This document shows positions 16,235 to 25,993 of a stretch of 64,000 nt of DNA, piece by piece. Location: assembly GCF_005886105.2 (NCBI RefSeq), contig NZ_PNCO02000001.1, forward strand, positions 989,001 to 1,053,000. Reading direction: 5' to 3'. Below the pieces are notes generated by a model, which had not been told where the DNA came from, did no database searches, and was given only the letters and a program-made list of their open reading frames with translations. Position 1 is the first letter of the stretch, and the number at the start of each line of letters is the position of its first letter. A program made the position numbers and the translations under genes. The stretch comes from Pseudoalteromonas galatheae. GTDB lineage: Bacteria > Pseudomonadota > Gammaproteobacteria > Enterobacterales > Alteromonadaceae.

Positions 16235-19200
16235 ATGCGCGGTTTAGCCTTATTTAGTATCTTTGTATTCGCACTGATTGCCACACCAGTATATACCCAA
16301 GAGGGGGTAGTGCTAAAAGGCCCTAAAGGGGTTGATTATGGGGCTCAAGGTCGGTCAATAGGGCCTATCAGACCCACGGATACATTGTGGCGTATAGCAC
16401 AAAAAGTGCGACCAGATGACTCGGTCACCATTTATCAGGTGATGAAGGCGCTTTACGATAAAAATCCTAATTCATTTCTAGATAAAAACCTCAACCATAT
16501 GCAGGATGGGGCGTATTTACGTATTCCTACCATCAATGAAATTCGCAGTGTTAACCCTGAGTTGGCAAAGCAAAAGTCGGATCAAGATGACAAACTTTGG
16601 GAAATGAAGCGTAAGGGATTATTGAATCCAAATGCAATAAACGAAGCTGAGAAAAAGGTTACGCAAGCTCGTAAAGTCGATGTAGAAGAAGCAAAAGAAG
16701 ACCTGACTAATCAACTGCGCTCTTTAAAAATGGAGCAGGACATGCGGCTGATGGACTTACAAAAAGAGTTCAAGTCCTCAGTGCGTAATGTTGAAGAAAT
16801 CCTATCCGAAAACAATAAGTTAAAGCAACAGCTTGGTGCTATTTCTACCGAGCTTCAAACGGTTCGTACCCAACTTGGTAAAGACAGCGAAATCCAACAA
16901 CAGCTAAAGGCTGTTATTGACTTACAAAATGAAATGATTGATCAGCAGGCGGCTCAGGCAAAAGCGCAAGAAAGTAGCGAGTTAAGCGCATTCTTTAGCT
17001 CGCCAGCTGGAATTGCGTTACTTGCCACATTACCAGCACTATTAGCAATTGCTGGATTTGTCATGTTTCGCCGGAAGAAAAGTCAATCTCAGGCGTCAAC
17101 AGATGACGATGATTTTCTTCCGCAAACACCATCCGCTGCTACTGCGGGCGCTGCAACCGCTGCGACTGCATTTGACCCAGAGCCAGACCCACTTGATATC
17201 GGAATGGGCGACGATGAAGACGCGCTGGGCGCAAGCGTACAGTTAGATGACGATATCTTGCCTGAAGACGATGAAATTACCTTTGACTCACTTGATGATG
17301 ACTTCGATGAAGGGAGTGATACGCTAGATCAAGACGAACTTGATAGTTTACTAAACGAAGATATTTCGTTTGGTGATGATCATGACGAAGACTTTATGCA
17401 ACAGAGCTTCGATGAGGCTGGTGATGAAGTTTCGCTCGATGTTGATGATAGTCAAAATATTTTAAGTGACAGTGATCTAGATGATTTGTTCAACGAATCT
17501 CAGGATGAAGAAATTGATGTTAGCGATGATGCACTTGCAGCCCTGAGTGAGGAGCTTGCAGATGAACAGGGTGCTGTTGCTAGCGATGATGATATCGATT
17601 CAATTCTTGATGGTGCGCTAGATGAAGAACCCGAATTTAGCGGCAATTTTGATAGTGAAAGCTTAGTTGAGGCTGATGATATCGACGCGCTACTTGATGC
17701 TGCCCAAGGTGCTGACGATGATGCACTGCCCGACTTTGAGGAGCCAAACAACGAGCTTGCGGGCGATGATATTGATGCGCTGTTAAATGAAGTTCAAGAC
17801 GATGCGTTAGCCGAAATTAACGAAGAGCCGGATACGCTTGACGGTGATGATATCGATGCCTTATTGGATGAAGCGCAGGAAGATACGTTGCCGGAATTAG
17901 AAGAAGAGTCAGGTGATCTTGCTGGTGATGATATCGATGCTTTATTAGATGAAGCGCAAGAAGATACGTTGCCGGAATTAGAAGAAGAGCCTAGTGATCT
18001 TGCTGGTGACGACATCGATGCTTTATTAGATGAAGCGCAAGAAGATACGTTGCCAGAATTAGAAGAAGAGTCCGGTGATGATATCGATGCCTTACTAGGT
18101 GAAGCACAAGAAGATACATTGCTAGAGCAGGAAGAAGAGTCCAATGATCTGGCTGATGATGAACTAGATGCATTAGTTGACGAAACTCCAGAGGATGTTT
18201 TGCCAGAGCAGGAAGAAGAAACCGATGAATTGGCTGATGATGAGCTAGATACATTAGTTGACGAAACACCAGAAGATGTTTTGCCAGAGCTGGAAGAAGA
18301 ATCTGATGAACTGGCAAATGATGAACTAGATGTATTAGTTGACGAAACATCAGAAGATGTTTTACCAGAACTTGGAGAAGAATCTGACGAGCCTGAACAG
18401 CCTTTAACAGACTCTGAGCAAACGGAGTCAGGGCACTTATCGGGTATGCTGGATGACGAGGATGCTATTCCAGAATTATCTGAAGAATTGGTGGAAGAAA
18501 CATTACAGTCCGATCTAGCCAATGAAGCAGATTTTAGTGATGAGAATGTTCAAGCTGACGAAGACAGTGAATTTGAAGATCCTGATTTAAAAAGTGTTGA
18601 TGAGTTATTACAGGAGCTTCAAGCCGAAGAGCAGTTTGAGCTGGATGCTGAACTTGAAGATGACTTTTCGGATGAAGAAGTCGAAATTGAGCTGGGAGAT
18701 GATCCACTTAATGACGAAGTGGACTTATTGGCAGAGGAAGAATTTCTTGATGAAGAAGATCTGCAACCAAGCGCAGAGCTAGAGAGTTATCCTGAACTGG
18801 ATCTGGGCGAAGAACTTGAAACTACTGACTCACAAAGCGAAACCGAAAAAGCATTATCAGAAGCGTTATCCAAGGATGCCCAATTTGATATCGAAGGTGG
18901 GCTTGATGACGAACTTCTAGACGATGAAATTTCTGGCTTTGATGAAGATGATTTGCCTGAATTTAGTGCGGACTTCGACGAAGAAACCTTGCTTGAAGAC
19001 GAATCTGAAGCACCAGTCGAAGCAGCTGAGAGTGACACGCTAGAGTCCGAACCAGATCTTGAAATCGCAGACGAGCTGCCTGAGTTAACTGCAGATTTTG
19101 GCGAAGAAACTTTGCTAGAAGATGAGCCTGAAGCACCAACCGAAGAAGCAGCAAGTGATACACTTGAGTCTGAACCTGCATCGGAAGTTGAAGACGAGCT

Positions 19201-19357
19201 ACCAGAGTTAGCTACAGATTTCGATGAAGAAACCTTGCTTGAAGACGAACCTGAAGCACCAGTCGAAGAAGCTGAGAGTGACACGCTAGAGTCCGAACCA
19301 GATCTTGAAATCGAAGACGAGCTGCCAGAGTTAACTGCAGACTTCGACGAAACATAA
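16235..19357 (+). CDS. fimV: FimV/HubP polar landmark protein, N-terminal part (frame broken by probable artefact)
   Basis: 1,040 codons end at TAA 19355-19357. FimV/HubP proteins localise to cell poles, bind peptidoglycan through a LysM-like region, and recruit chemotaxis, flagellar and type IV pilus machinery. Visible in order: signal peptide (1-21); FimV N-terminal/LysM-like region (I-R-P-T-D-T-L-W-R-I-A-Q-K, about 46-110); coiled coil (about 140-240); one membrane segment (GIALLATLPALLAIAGFVMF, about 258-278); then a very acidic cytoplasmic region with 27-residue and 41-residue repeats. The stop arises where a noisy duplicate begins (19346). Joining codon 1037 to 20438 gives one continuous frame. 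The gene lies between asd and truA, as in Pseudomonas. Confidence 0.85.
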   Translation: MRGLALFSIFVFALIATPVYTQEGVVLKGPKGVDYGAQGRSIGPIRPTDTLWRIAQKVRPDDSVTIYQVMKALYDKNPNSFLDKNLNHMQDGAYLRIPTINEIRSVNPELAKQKSDQDDKLWEMKRKGLLNPNAINEAEKKVTQARKVDVEEAKEDLTNQLRSLKMEQDMRLMDLQKEFKSSVRNVEEILSENNKLKQQLGAISTELQTVRTQLGKDSEIQQQLKAVIDLQNEMIDQQAAQAKAQESSELSAFFSSPAGIALLATLPALLAIAGFVMFRRKKSQSQASTDDDDFLPQTPSAATAGAATAATAFDPEPDPLDIGMGDDEDALGASVQLDDDILPEDDEITFDSLDDDFDEGSDTLDQDELDSLLNEDISFGDDHDEDFMQQSFDEAGDEVSLDVDDSQNILSDSDLDDLFNESQDEEIDVSDDALAALSEELADEQGAVASDDDIDSILDGALDEEPEFSGNFDSESLVEADDIDALLDAAQGADDDALPDFEEPNNELAGDDIDALLNEVQDDALAEINEEPDTLDGDDIDALLDEAQEDTLPELEEESGDLAGDDIDALLDEAQEDTLPELEEEPSDLAGDDIDALLDEAQEDTLPELEEESGDDIDALLGEAQEDTLLEQEEESNDLADDELDALVDETPEDVLPEQEEETDELADDELDTLVDETPEDVLPELEEESDELANDELDVLVDETSEDVLPELGEESDEPEQPLTDSEQTESGHLSGMLDDEDAIPELSEELVEETLQSDLANEADFSDENVQADEDSEFEDPDLKSVDELLQELQAEEQFELDAELEDDFSDEEVEIELGDDPLNDEVDLLAEEEFLDEEDLQPSAELESYPELDLGEELETTDSQSETEKALSEALSKDAQFDIEGGLDDELLDDEISGFDEDDLPEFSADFDEETLLEDESEAPVEAAESDTLESEPDLEIADELPELTADFGEETLLEDEPEAPTEEAASDTLESEPASEVEDELPELATDFDEETLLEDEPEAPVEEAESDTLESEPDLEIEDELPELTADFDET
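17851..18390 (+). repeat. 27-residue (81-base) acidic tandem repeats in fimV
   Basis: About seven consecutive units of the form G-D-D-I-D-A-L-L-D-E-A-Q-E-D-T-L-P-E-L-E-E-E-S-type sequence. Earlier units are nearly identical at DNA level, and later ones drift to D-E-L-D-x-L-V-D-E-T-x-E-D-V-L-P-E. The third unit is shortened by three residues. Repeats like these form the long acidic, probably disordered cytoplasmic arm of HubP/FimV proteins. Confidence 0.85.
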
Positions 19358-20940
19358 GATGTTTTGGAAAGATGACGAGCCGAACAGCTTAAGAGAAACG
19401 GAGTCAGGGCAATTATCGGTATGCTGGATGACGAGGATGCTATTCCAGAATTATGAAGAATTGGTGGAAGAAACATTACAGTCCGATTCAGCCAATGAAG
19501 CAGATTTTAGTGATGAGAATGTTCAAGCTGACGAAGACAGTGAATTTGAAGATCCTGGATTTAAAAAAGTGTTGATGAGTTATTACAGGAGCTTCAAGCC
19601 GAAGAGCAGTTTTGAGCTGGATGCTGAACTTGAAGATGACTTTTTCGGATGAAGAAGTCGAAATTGAGTTGGGAGATGATCCAATTTAATGACGAAGTGA
19701 CTTATTGGCAGAGGGAAGAATTTTTGATGAAGAAGATTCGGAACCAAGCGCAGAGCTAGAGAGTTATCCCGAACTGGATTCAAGGAAGAACTTGAAACTA
19801 CTGACTCACAAAGCGAAACCGAAAAGACATTCAGAAGCGTTATCCAAGGATGCCCATTGATATCGAAGGGTGGGCTTTGATGGACGAACTTAGGACGATG
19901 AAATTTCTGGCTTTGATGAAGATGAGATTTGCCTGAATTTAGCGGACTTCGACGAAGAAAACCTTTGCTTGAAGACGAATCGAGCACCAGTCGAAGCAGC
20001 TGGAGAGTGACACGCTAGGAGTCCGAACCAGATCTGAAATCGCAGACGAGCTGCCTGAGTTAACCGTAGATTTTGGCGAAGAAACTTGCTAGAAGATGAG
20101 CCTGGAAGACCAACCGAAGAAGCAGCAAGTGATAACTTGAGTTCGAACCTGCATCGGAAGTTGAAGACGAGCTACCAGAGTTAGCTGCAGATTTCGATGA
20201 AGAAACCGCGTTGAAGACGAACCTAGCACAGTCGAAGAAGCTGAGAGTGACATCGCCAGAGTCCGAACCAGATCTTGAAATCGAAGACGAGCTGCCAGAG
20301 TTAACTGGTAGACTTCGGACGAAGAAACTTTGCTTGAAGACGAATCGAAGCACCAGTCGAAGAAGCTGAGAGAACGCTAGAGTCCGAGCCAGATCTTTGA
20401 AATCGAAGACGAGCTGCCAGAGTTAACTGCAGACTTCGACGAAGAAACTTTGCTTGAAGACGAACCTGAAGCACTAGTCGAAGAAGCTGAGAGTGACACG
20501 CTAGAGTCCGAGCCAGATCTTGAAATCGAAGACGAGCTGCCTGAGTTAACTGCAGACTTCGACGAAGAAACTTTGCTCGAAGATGAGCCGGAAGCGCCAG
20601 CCGAAGCAGCAGAAAATGACGTGCTTGAGTCTGTACCTGAACTGGATATCGAAGACGAGCTGCCTGAGTTAACTGCATACTTCGACGAAGAAACTTTGCT
20701 CGAAGATGAGCCGGAAGCGCCAGTCGAAGAAACTGAAAGTGACACGCTAGAGTCCGAACCAGATCTTGAAATCGAAGACGAGCTGCCAGAGTTAGCAGCA
20801 GACTTTGACGAAGATACTTTGCTTGAAGACGAACCTGATGTGCCAGCCGAAGAAGCTGAGAGTGACACGCTAGAGTCCGAACCAGAGCTTGAAATCGAAG
20901 ACGAGCTGCCTGAATTAAATGCAGATTTTGGCGAAGAGAC
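18955..20940 (+). repeat. 41-residue (123-base) acidic tandem repeats in fimV
   Basis: The consensus unit runs from ELPELTADFDEETLLEDEPE through APVEEAESDTLESEPDLEIED, 41 residues. Three units precede the broken region, about five noisy ones lie within 19950-20400, and about five clean ones follow to 20940. Near-identity between units (for example the GAGTGACACGCTAGAGTCCGA stretch) makes the array hard to assemble. Confidence 0.85.
19346..20401 (+). other. Noisy duplicate of fimV 18341 onward, probable assembly artefact
   Basis: From GACGAAACAT at 19346 the sequence re-reads 18341 onward in the same order, including non-repetitive parts such as the GGAGTCAGGGC...ATGCTGGATGACGAGGATGC stretch (18427 and 19400). 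It carries more than 30 single- or few-base insertions and deletions, many in homopolymers (CCTGATTT becomes CCTGGATTT, GACTTTTCGG becomes GACTTTTTCGG). The last extra base is in GATCTTTGAAATC near 20395; sequence on both sides is clean. All three frames are interrupted inside it. This pattern fits an uncorrected long-read gap fill across a repeat better than biological decay. Confidence 0.8.
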
Positions 20941-21526
20941 TCTGTCTGAATTCAACGATGAAGATGATTTGGAAACTCTACTTTCTGAGCCACAAACAGA
21001 ATCAGAATTACCAGAGGTCGATGAAGCCGAAATTGAAAAAGAGTTTATGGCTGACTTTACCCAAGCAGACTTCGATGCTCTACTCAGCGAACTGGACGAC
21101 CCCAGTGATTTTGACGCCGGAAATGCAGAAGACTTTGAAGTAGACTTCGATAGCTTGTTACAAGACGAGTTGGTCGCAGGGGAAGCCCAAGCGCTACCAA
21201 CGGATGCCGAAGGTACAGAAGATTACTTAGAAATTGAAGACTTACTTGAACAAAGCGACGACCTTGATGGCGATGTTGAACCTTACGTTGGTGCAAATAT
21301 GGACGTTGGGCTTGGCGATTTTGAAGAACTATTAGCAGGTGAAAATACCACAGATGTTGATTTAGAGGATGAAGGATTTGCCGCTAAACTAGATTTAGCG
21401 AAAGCTTACATCGAAATTCAAGATTATGATTCGGCGATATCAACGCTCAACGATGTTATTGAGAACGGTCCGAATTCAGTGCAAGCTGAGGCGGAGTTGC
21501 TTAAATCAAGTCTTACAGAGTCTTAA
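20450..21526 (+). CDS. fimV: FimV/HubP C-terminal part (continuation of broken fimV)
   Basis: The same frame as the fimV N-terminal part once 19346-20437 is removed. It has no ribosome site of its own, and the Met at 20450 arises from an altered Leu codon region, so this is not a separate gene. It holds the last 41-residue acidic repeats, a unique acidic linker with FMADFTQADFDALLSELDDP (a FlhG/ParC-type interaction region in HubP proteins is acidic and similar in position, by inference), and ends with the conserved FimV C-terminal TPR-like motif AKLDLAKAYIEIQDYDSAI. The stop is 121 bases before truA. Confidence 0.8.
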   Translation: MLEDEPEALVEEAESDTLESEPDLEIEDELPELTADFDEETLLEDEPEAPAEAAENDVLESVPELDIEDELPELTAYFDEETLLEDEPEAPVEETESDTLESEPDLEIEDELPELAADFDEDTLLEDEPDVPAEEAESDTLESEPELEIEDELPELNADFGEETLSEFNDEDDLETLLSEPQTESELPEVDEAEIEKEFMADFTQADFDALLSELDDPSDFDAGNAEDFEVDFDSLLQDELVAGEAQALPTDAEGTEDYLEIEDLLEQSDDLDGDVEPYVGANMDVGLGDFEELLAGENTTDVDLEDEGFAAKLDLAKAYIEIQDYDSAISTLNDVIENGPNSVQAEAELLKSSLTES

Positions 21527-21628
21527 TAATCACATCAATGATATCGACCAAACAGAGTAATTGCCTAGTTTGGTTGGTATCATCATCTACTTCTTAGCTT
21601 AAGCGCTTTAATTCATATCGCCAATCGC

Positions 21629-21642
21629 ATAAAATGTCGTTT
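21629..21642 (+). promoter_or_regulatory. Candidate -10 region for truA (motif shared with fimV)
   Basis: The 14-base sequence ATAAAATGTCGTTT is identical to 16188-16201 and sits at similar distance from the downstream start. It is a possible promoter for truA and genes beyond. Confidence 0.35.
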
Positions 21643-21668
21643 TTGTTATGGGTTGCGATAGAAAAAGT

Positions 21669-22463
21669 ATGCGAGTAGCGTTAGGCATTGAATATAATGG
21701 TGCAAATTATAGTGGTTGGCAGAGGCAAAATCATGTCAGCAGTGTCCAAGAAGAAATAGAAAAAGCGCTATCGAATATCTGTAATCATCCCGTAGAGATA
21801 ACTTGTGCGGGGCGCACTGATGCGGGGGTTCATGCAACGGGTCAATTAGTGCATTTTGATACAGATGCTGCTCGCGATATGAGCGCCTTTACACTGGGAA
21901 TGAACTCTCAGCTTCCTGACGACATTGCGGTACGATTTGCTAAAGAAGTCGACCCAGAGTTCCATGCTCGTTTTTCTGCAACGGCTCGTCGATACCGCTA
22001 CGTTATTTATAATCATACTTACAGACCGGGCATTTTACGCAGTGGTGTAACGCACTTTCACCACGAGCTTGATGTTGAAAGAATGAAAGCAGCATGCCCT
22101 GTGATGATAGGGGAGCAAGATTTCACTTCTTTCAGGGCGGTACATTGCCAGTCTAATACGCCGTTTCGGAATATCCATCACTTGGAGGTGAAACGCATTG
22201 GCAAATATATTGTCATTGATATTAAAGCGAACGCGTTTTTACACCATATGGTGCGAAATATTACAGGTTGTTTACTTGATATCGGTGTCGGCAAGCAAGA
22301 GCCTGAGTGGATGGCGGAGCTTTTAGTTGCGAAAGACCGCACCTTAGCAAGCGCTACGGCAAAGCCTAACGGATTGTATTTAGTTGACGTGGACTATCCT
22401 GAACAATGGCAAATAGAAAAGATGCCGCTAGGGCCTTTATTTTTGCCTGAGGAATTAGTGTAA
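21669..22463 (+). CDS. truA: tRNA pseudouridine(38-40) synthase
   Basis: 264 residues from the ATG at 21669 (an in-frame ATG at 21648 would add seven residues; family alignment to R-V-A-L-G-I-E-Y favours the shorter form). TruA converts U38-40 in the anticodon arm of tRNAs to pseudouridine. The catalytic Asp is in A-G-R-T-D-A-G-V-H, and further TruA motifs are [21 protein letters not shown] and A-K-P-N-G-L-Y-L. The length is standard. It lies between fimV and accD, the order seen in Pseudomonas and Vibrio. Confidence 0.95.
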   Translation: MRVALGIEYNGANYSGWQRQNHVSSVQEEIEKALSNICNHPVEITCAGRTDAGVHATGQLVHFDTDAARDMSAFTLGMNSQLPDDIAVRFAKEVDPEFHARFSATARRYRYVIYNHTYRPGILRSGVTHFHHELDVERMKAACPVMIGEQDFTSFRAVHCQSNTPFRNIHHLEVKRIGKYIVIDIKANAFLHHMVRNITGCLLDIGVGKQEPEWMAELLVAKDRTLASATAKPNGLYLVDVDYPEQWQIEKMPLGPLFLPEELV

Positions 22464-22597
22464 CGGTCGTATTTATGTAGTACCGTATACTCTTAAGACC
22501 AGTTTTTTATATCACCTATAGCTAAATCATGATTTAATTGGGAAAAGATGTCTGTCTTTACTGACGGAACAGAATAAAGCACGATAGAGAGTTGCAA

Positions 22598-23473
22598 ATG
22601 AGTTGGTTAGAAAAGATCTTACCTAAAACCACTAAATCTTCTGGTAAAAAAGAGATCCCAGAAGGGGTTTGGGCAAAGTGTACAGATTGTGATTCAATCC
22701 TATACAAAGCGGAATTAGAAAAGTCGTTAAACGTATGTCCGAAGTGTGATCATCACATGCGCATAACGGCACGTAAGCGCCTTGAAAGCTTCTTAGATGA
22801 TGCAGATCGTCAAGAGCTTGGCACAGAGCATGAGCCACAAGACGTATTAAAGTTTAAAGATTCTAAAAAATACTCGGATCGTATCGTTCAAGCGCAAAAG
22901 GTAAGTGGTGAAAAAGACGCTTTAGTTGCAATGAAAGGTCGCGTAAAGGGTATTCCTGTTGCTGCTGTTGCTTTTGAATTTTCCTTTATGGGTGGTTCAA
23001 TGGCGTCGGTTGTTGGTGCGAGATTTGTAGATGCAGTTAACGTTTGCTTAGAACATAACATGCCATTAATTTGTTTCTCTGCATCTGGTGGTGCACGTAT
23101 GCAAGAAGCACTTATGTCATTGATGCAAATGGCAAAAACAAGTGCTGCATTGGCAAAAATGAGTGACAAAGGCTTGCCATTTATCTCAGTATTGACCGAT
23201 CCAACTATGGGTGGTGTTTCTGCATCACTGGCGATGCTTGGTGATATCAATGTGGCGGAGCCAAAAGCACTTATCGGTTTTGCGGGTCCACGTGTTATCG
23301 AACAAACAGTACGTGAAACTCTACCTGACGGTTTCCAGCGCAGTGAATTCTTATTAGAGCATGGTGCGATTGACATGATTGTTGACCGTCGTGAGATGCG
23401 CGATACGTTAGCGCGCATTTTAGCGAAGTTTATGGACTTGCCTTCCACTGAACAAGAGCATAGAGTAGCGTAA
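22598..23473 (+). CDS. accD: Acetyl-CoA carboxylase carboxyltransferase subunit beta
   Basis: 291 residues from the ATG at 22598. AccD with AccA transfers the carboxyl group from biotin-BCCP to acetyl-CoA, making malonyl-CoA. The four-Cys zinc ribbon is C28-x2-C31-x15-C47-x2-C50. The crotonase-like core has [12 protein letters not shown] and the oxyanion-hole glycines in PTMGGVSAS. The start follows GAGAG; an upstream TTG in frame is unlikely. Folate gene folC follows 26 bases downstream, the widespread accD-folC pairing. Confidence 0.96.
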   Translation: MSWLEKILPKTTKSSGKKEIPEGVWAKCTDCDSILYKAELEKSLNVCPKCDHHMRITARKRLESFLDDADRQELGTEHEPQDVLKFKDSKKYSDRIVQAQKVSGEKDALVAMKGRVKGIPVAAVAFEFSFMGGSMASVVGARFVDAVNVCLEHNMPLICFSASGGARMQEALMSLMQMAKTSAALAKMSDKGLPFISVLTDPTMGGVSASLAMLGDINVAEPKALIGFAGPRVIEQTVRETLPDGFQRSEFLLEHGAIDMIVDRREMRDTLARILAKFMDLPSTEQEHRVA

Positions 23474-23499
23474 ATTTTTCAAATTGAGCTACTCAACTT

Positions 23500-24756
23500 A
23501 TGACGGTTAAACAGCCTAGCCAATCATCAAGCCTTGATGATTGGCTTTGTTATTTAGAAGCAATTCATCCAGCCACCATTGAAATGGGACTTGAGCGTGT
23601 AGCGCAAGTTGCCGAGCAAGCCGGATTACTTGAGCCTTTCAGCAAAATTATTCTAATTGGTGGAACCAATGGTAAAGGCACAACAGCCAGGTGCTTGGAA
23701 TCGTTGTTGCTCGCACAAGGATTTTCGGTTGGTACCTACGCTTCACCACACTTAGTACGCTACAATGAGCGTGTCCGAGTGAATGGGGCAGAGCTTGAAG
23801 ATCAGTATCATATCGATGCATTTAAATTCCTCGACGACACCCGCAAAGACACTCAGCTAACTTATTTCGAGTTTGGTACGCTTGGTGCGCTCAGTATTTT
23901 CAAGCGCTGTAAGGTTGATTATATTTTGCTTGAAGTTGGTTTAGGCGGGCGGTTTGATGCGACGAATATAGTCTCGCCATTTGCCTCTGTTATCACGACT
24001 GTCGACTTAGATCATAAAGAGTATCTCGGTGATACTAGAGAACTGGTAGGCTATGACAAAGCTGGCATTTTTCGCAGTGGTAGACCTGCAATCGTTGGTG
24101 ATTTAAATATTCCACACACGGTTACAGATTATGGCAACGAAATTGCGGCAGATATGGTGTTATCGAAGCGCGATTTTTATTTTACCCCGCTAGATTCTCA
24201 GTTTAGATGGCAATATCTTGACTTTGATTGGCACTTCGACAAACCCGCTATTCCAGCACAAAACGCTGCGACAGCGTTAACAGTACTAGCTAAACTTGAG
24301 TTGCTACCTAACTATGATGAAGTGAAGGTTTGTCTGGCCAACTTGCAAGTGGAAGGTCGCTTTCAGCAACTCAATACAAATCCATTAGTCTATACAGATG
24401 TTGCTCATAATCCAGAATCGGCAAGGTATTTGGCAACTAAGTTACAAGAACTCAAGCAAAAAGGGTTTAAAATTCATGCCTTAGTCGCTATGCTTGCGGA
24501 TAAAGACAAAGCCAGTGTGCTGAAAGAAGTTACCCAATATATAGATAGCTGGAGTCTAGCTTCACTTTCAGGGCCTCGTGGAGAGCGTGCAGAAAACCTT
24601 AAACCACTGCTTGACTCAAGTTGCAATGTTACCTTATTCGATAGTGTTACAGCTGCACTTGATGCTCAGCTTGAGACGCTAGCAAGCGAACAAGCAATGG
24701 TGGTATTTGGTTCATTCTTTACCGTTGCTGAGGCAATGGAATACTGGCGAAAATAA
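23500..24756 (+). CDS. folC: Bifunctional folylpolyglutamate synthase / dihydrofolate synthase
   Basis: 418 residues, Mur-ligase family. FolC joins glutamate to dihydropteroate and then extends folate polyglutamates using ATP. The P-loop is G-T-N-G-K-G-T-T at about 54-61, followed by Y-A-S-P-H-L-V-R-Y-N-E-R. The Mur-type central region is L-L-E-V-G-L-G-G-R-F-D-A-T-N. The C-terminal domain has D-V-A-H-N-P-E-S and A-M-L-A-D-K-D. Length is as in E. coli (422). It lies in the accD-folC-dedD-cvpA-purF order. Confidence 0.95.
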   Translation: MTVKQPSQSSSLDDWLCYLEAIHPATIEMGLERVAQVAEQAGLLEPFSKIILIGGTNGKGTTARCLESLLLAQGFSVGTYASPHLVRYNERVRVNGAELEDQYHIDAFKFLDDTRKDTQLTYFEFGTLGALSIFKRCKVDYILLEVGLGGRFDATNIVSPFASVITTVDLDHKEYLGDTRELVGYDKAGIFRSGRPAIVGDLNIPHTVTDYGNEIAADMVLSKRDFYFTPLDSQFRWQYLDFDWHFDKPAIPAQNAATALTVLAKLELLPNYDEVKVCLANLQVEGRFQQLNTNPLVYTDVAHNPESARYLATKLQELKQKGFKIHALVAMLADKDKASVLKEVTQYIDSWSLASLSGPRGERAENLKPLLDSSCNVTLFDSVTAALDAQLETLASEQAMVVFGSFFTVAEAMEYWRK

Positions 24757-24792
24757 CCAAAAAAGATTTAACGTTTAGTAGAGAGTAAAGTT

Positions 24793-25419
24793 GTGAACTC
24801 AGTATTTATAAATCGCCTTGTTGGGACGAGTATCGTCGTGGTTGCTGCGGTGATCTTTATTCCAAATATCCTTGATGGTGAAAAGGTCCACTACAAGGAA
24901 GGATTTCAAGCGATCCCTGAAAGACCTGAGTTCAAAACCATTGATCTACAAGAAAAAGTGGATGCGCAAGCCAAGCTTGCACCAGAGTTGCCCTCTGAGT
25001 CAGTGGAAGATATTGACGCTGATGATGCTAAGCTAGAGGGTACAGAAGAGACAATGCTAGCCAATACGCCGCAATCAGATATGTCGTCTACACAAGTGGA
25101 GGCAAAACCCGTCGCAACGACCAACAAAGTTGAGGTGGCTAAATTAACGCGTCCTGAGACTGGTAACTTTTCAAAAATGGCCTATGTTATTCAGCTTGGT
25201 AGCTTTTCGCATAAATCGAACGTTGATGCACTGACGAAGAAGCTTGCTGACAATGGCTTTAAAACCTTTACAAAACCCGTTAAAACGCCCAACGGTACAC
25301 TGACAAAAGTGTTTGTCGGACCAGATTTAAATAAAGCTGAACTTGAAGCTAAGTTACCAGAATTAAAGAAATTAACTAAGTTAAATGGTCGTTTGACACA
25401 ATTTGAAGTGACAAAATGA
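24793..25419 (+). CDS. dedD: DedD-like SPOR-domain division protein
   Basis: 208 residues with a GTG start (24793). One membrane segment at the N-terminus (LVGTSIVVVAAVIFIPNIL), a charged proline/acid-rich linker, and a C-terminal SPOR domain (about 130-205) opening with Y-V-I-Q-L-G-S-F and containing V-F-V-G-P. DedD binds denuded septal peptidoglycan and assists constriction. The position between folC and cvpA is the conserved dedD site. A weak hairpin (TGGCAT-TTAG-ATGCCA, 25422-25437) follows. Confidence 0.88.
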   Translation: MNSVFINRLVGTSIVVVAAVIFIPNILDGEKVHYKEGFQAIPERPEFKTIDLQEKVDAQAKLAPELPSESVEDIDADDAKLEGTEETMLANTPQSDMSSTQVEAKPVATTNKVEVAKLTRPETGNFSKMAYVIQLGSFSHKSNVDALTKKLADNGFKTFTKPVKTPNGTLTKVFVGPDLNKAELEAKLPELKKLTKLNGRLTQFEVTK

Positions 25420-25480
25420 TCTGGCATTTAGATGCCAAACCTTTTAGAATGCGCCCCACATTAACGACTTATTGGTTACT

Positions 25481-25975
25481 ATGATCTGGGTTGATTACGC
25501 CATTCTTGGTATTGTTGGTTTATCGACTATCTTTGGCTTGCTCCGAGGCTTTGTCAAAGAAGCGATGTCACTTGTCGTATGGATCGGCGCTTTTTTCATC
25601 TCTAGTATTTTTTACCAATATCTCGCAACCTTCCTAACATTCATTTCAGAACCCCTTTTAAGAAATGCAGCCGCAATTGCCATACTCTTTTTTGCGACCT
25701 TGATGTTAGGTGGGCTTGTTAACTATGTCTTGAGTGAACTGGTTCAAAGAACTGGGCTCTCAGGCACCGATAGGATCTTTGGGATTGTATTCGGTGGACT
25801 TCGAGGTGTGTTGGTCGTTAGCGCCTTACTCTTTTTCCTTGATGCGTTTACCAGTGCACCAGACACGCAGTGGTGGAAAACATCAAACTTAATTCCTGAA
25901 TTTGGCTTTGTGATAGAGTGGTTTTTCTCCTATCTTGAACATAACTCGAGCTTTTTAGATTCAGTAAACCGTTAA
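25481..25975 (+). CDS. cvpA: CvpA family membrane protein
   Basis: 164 residues from ATG 25481; an upstream in-frame TTG is less likely. Four hydrophobic segments and the family opening [11 protein letters not shown] with L-L-R-G-F-V-K-E-A. CvpA was named for colicin V production in E. coli and is linked to membrane or envelope stress phenotypes; its molecular function is unknown. It lies 18 bases before purF and is probably cotranscribed. A TAGAAT -10-like box occurs 36 bases upstream of the start, so it may also have its own promoter. Confidence 0.9.
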   Translation: MIWVDYAILGIVGLSTIFGLLRGFVKEAMSLVVWIGAFFISSIFYQYLATFLTFISEPLLRNAAAIAILFFATLMLGGLVNYVLSELVQRTGLSGTDRIFGIVFGGLRGVLVVSALLFFLDAFTSAPDTQWWKTSNLIPEFGFVIEWFFSYLEHNSSFLDSVNR

Positions 25976-25993
25976 TCGGCGAGGAAATTTTTA

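Noticed and set aside
18955..20940. CRISPR-like periodicity
   Set aside because: Repeat units are contiguous, 123 bases long, and in frame with a protein; there are no unique spacers or short palindromic repeats.
17500..20955. Long serine-rich frames on the minus strand opposite fimV (for example 17794-18522, 18787-19476, 20377-20955)
   Set aside because: They are mirror readings of the GAA/GAT-rich acidic repeats (Glu/Asp codons read backward as Ser), with no ribosome site or family motif.
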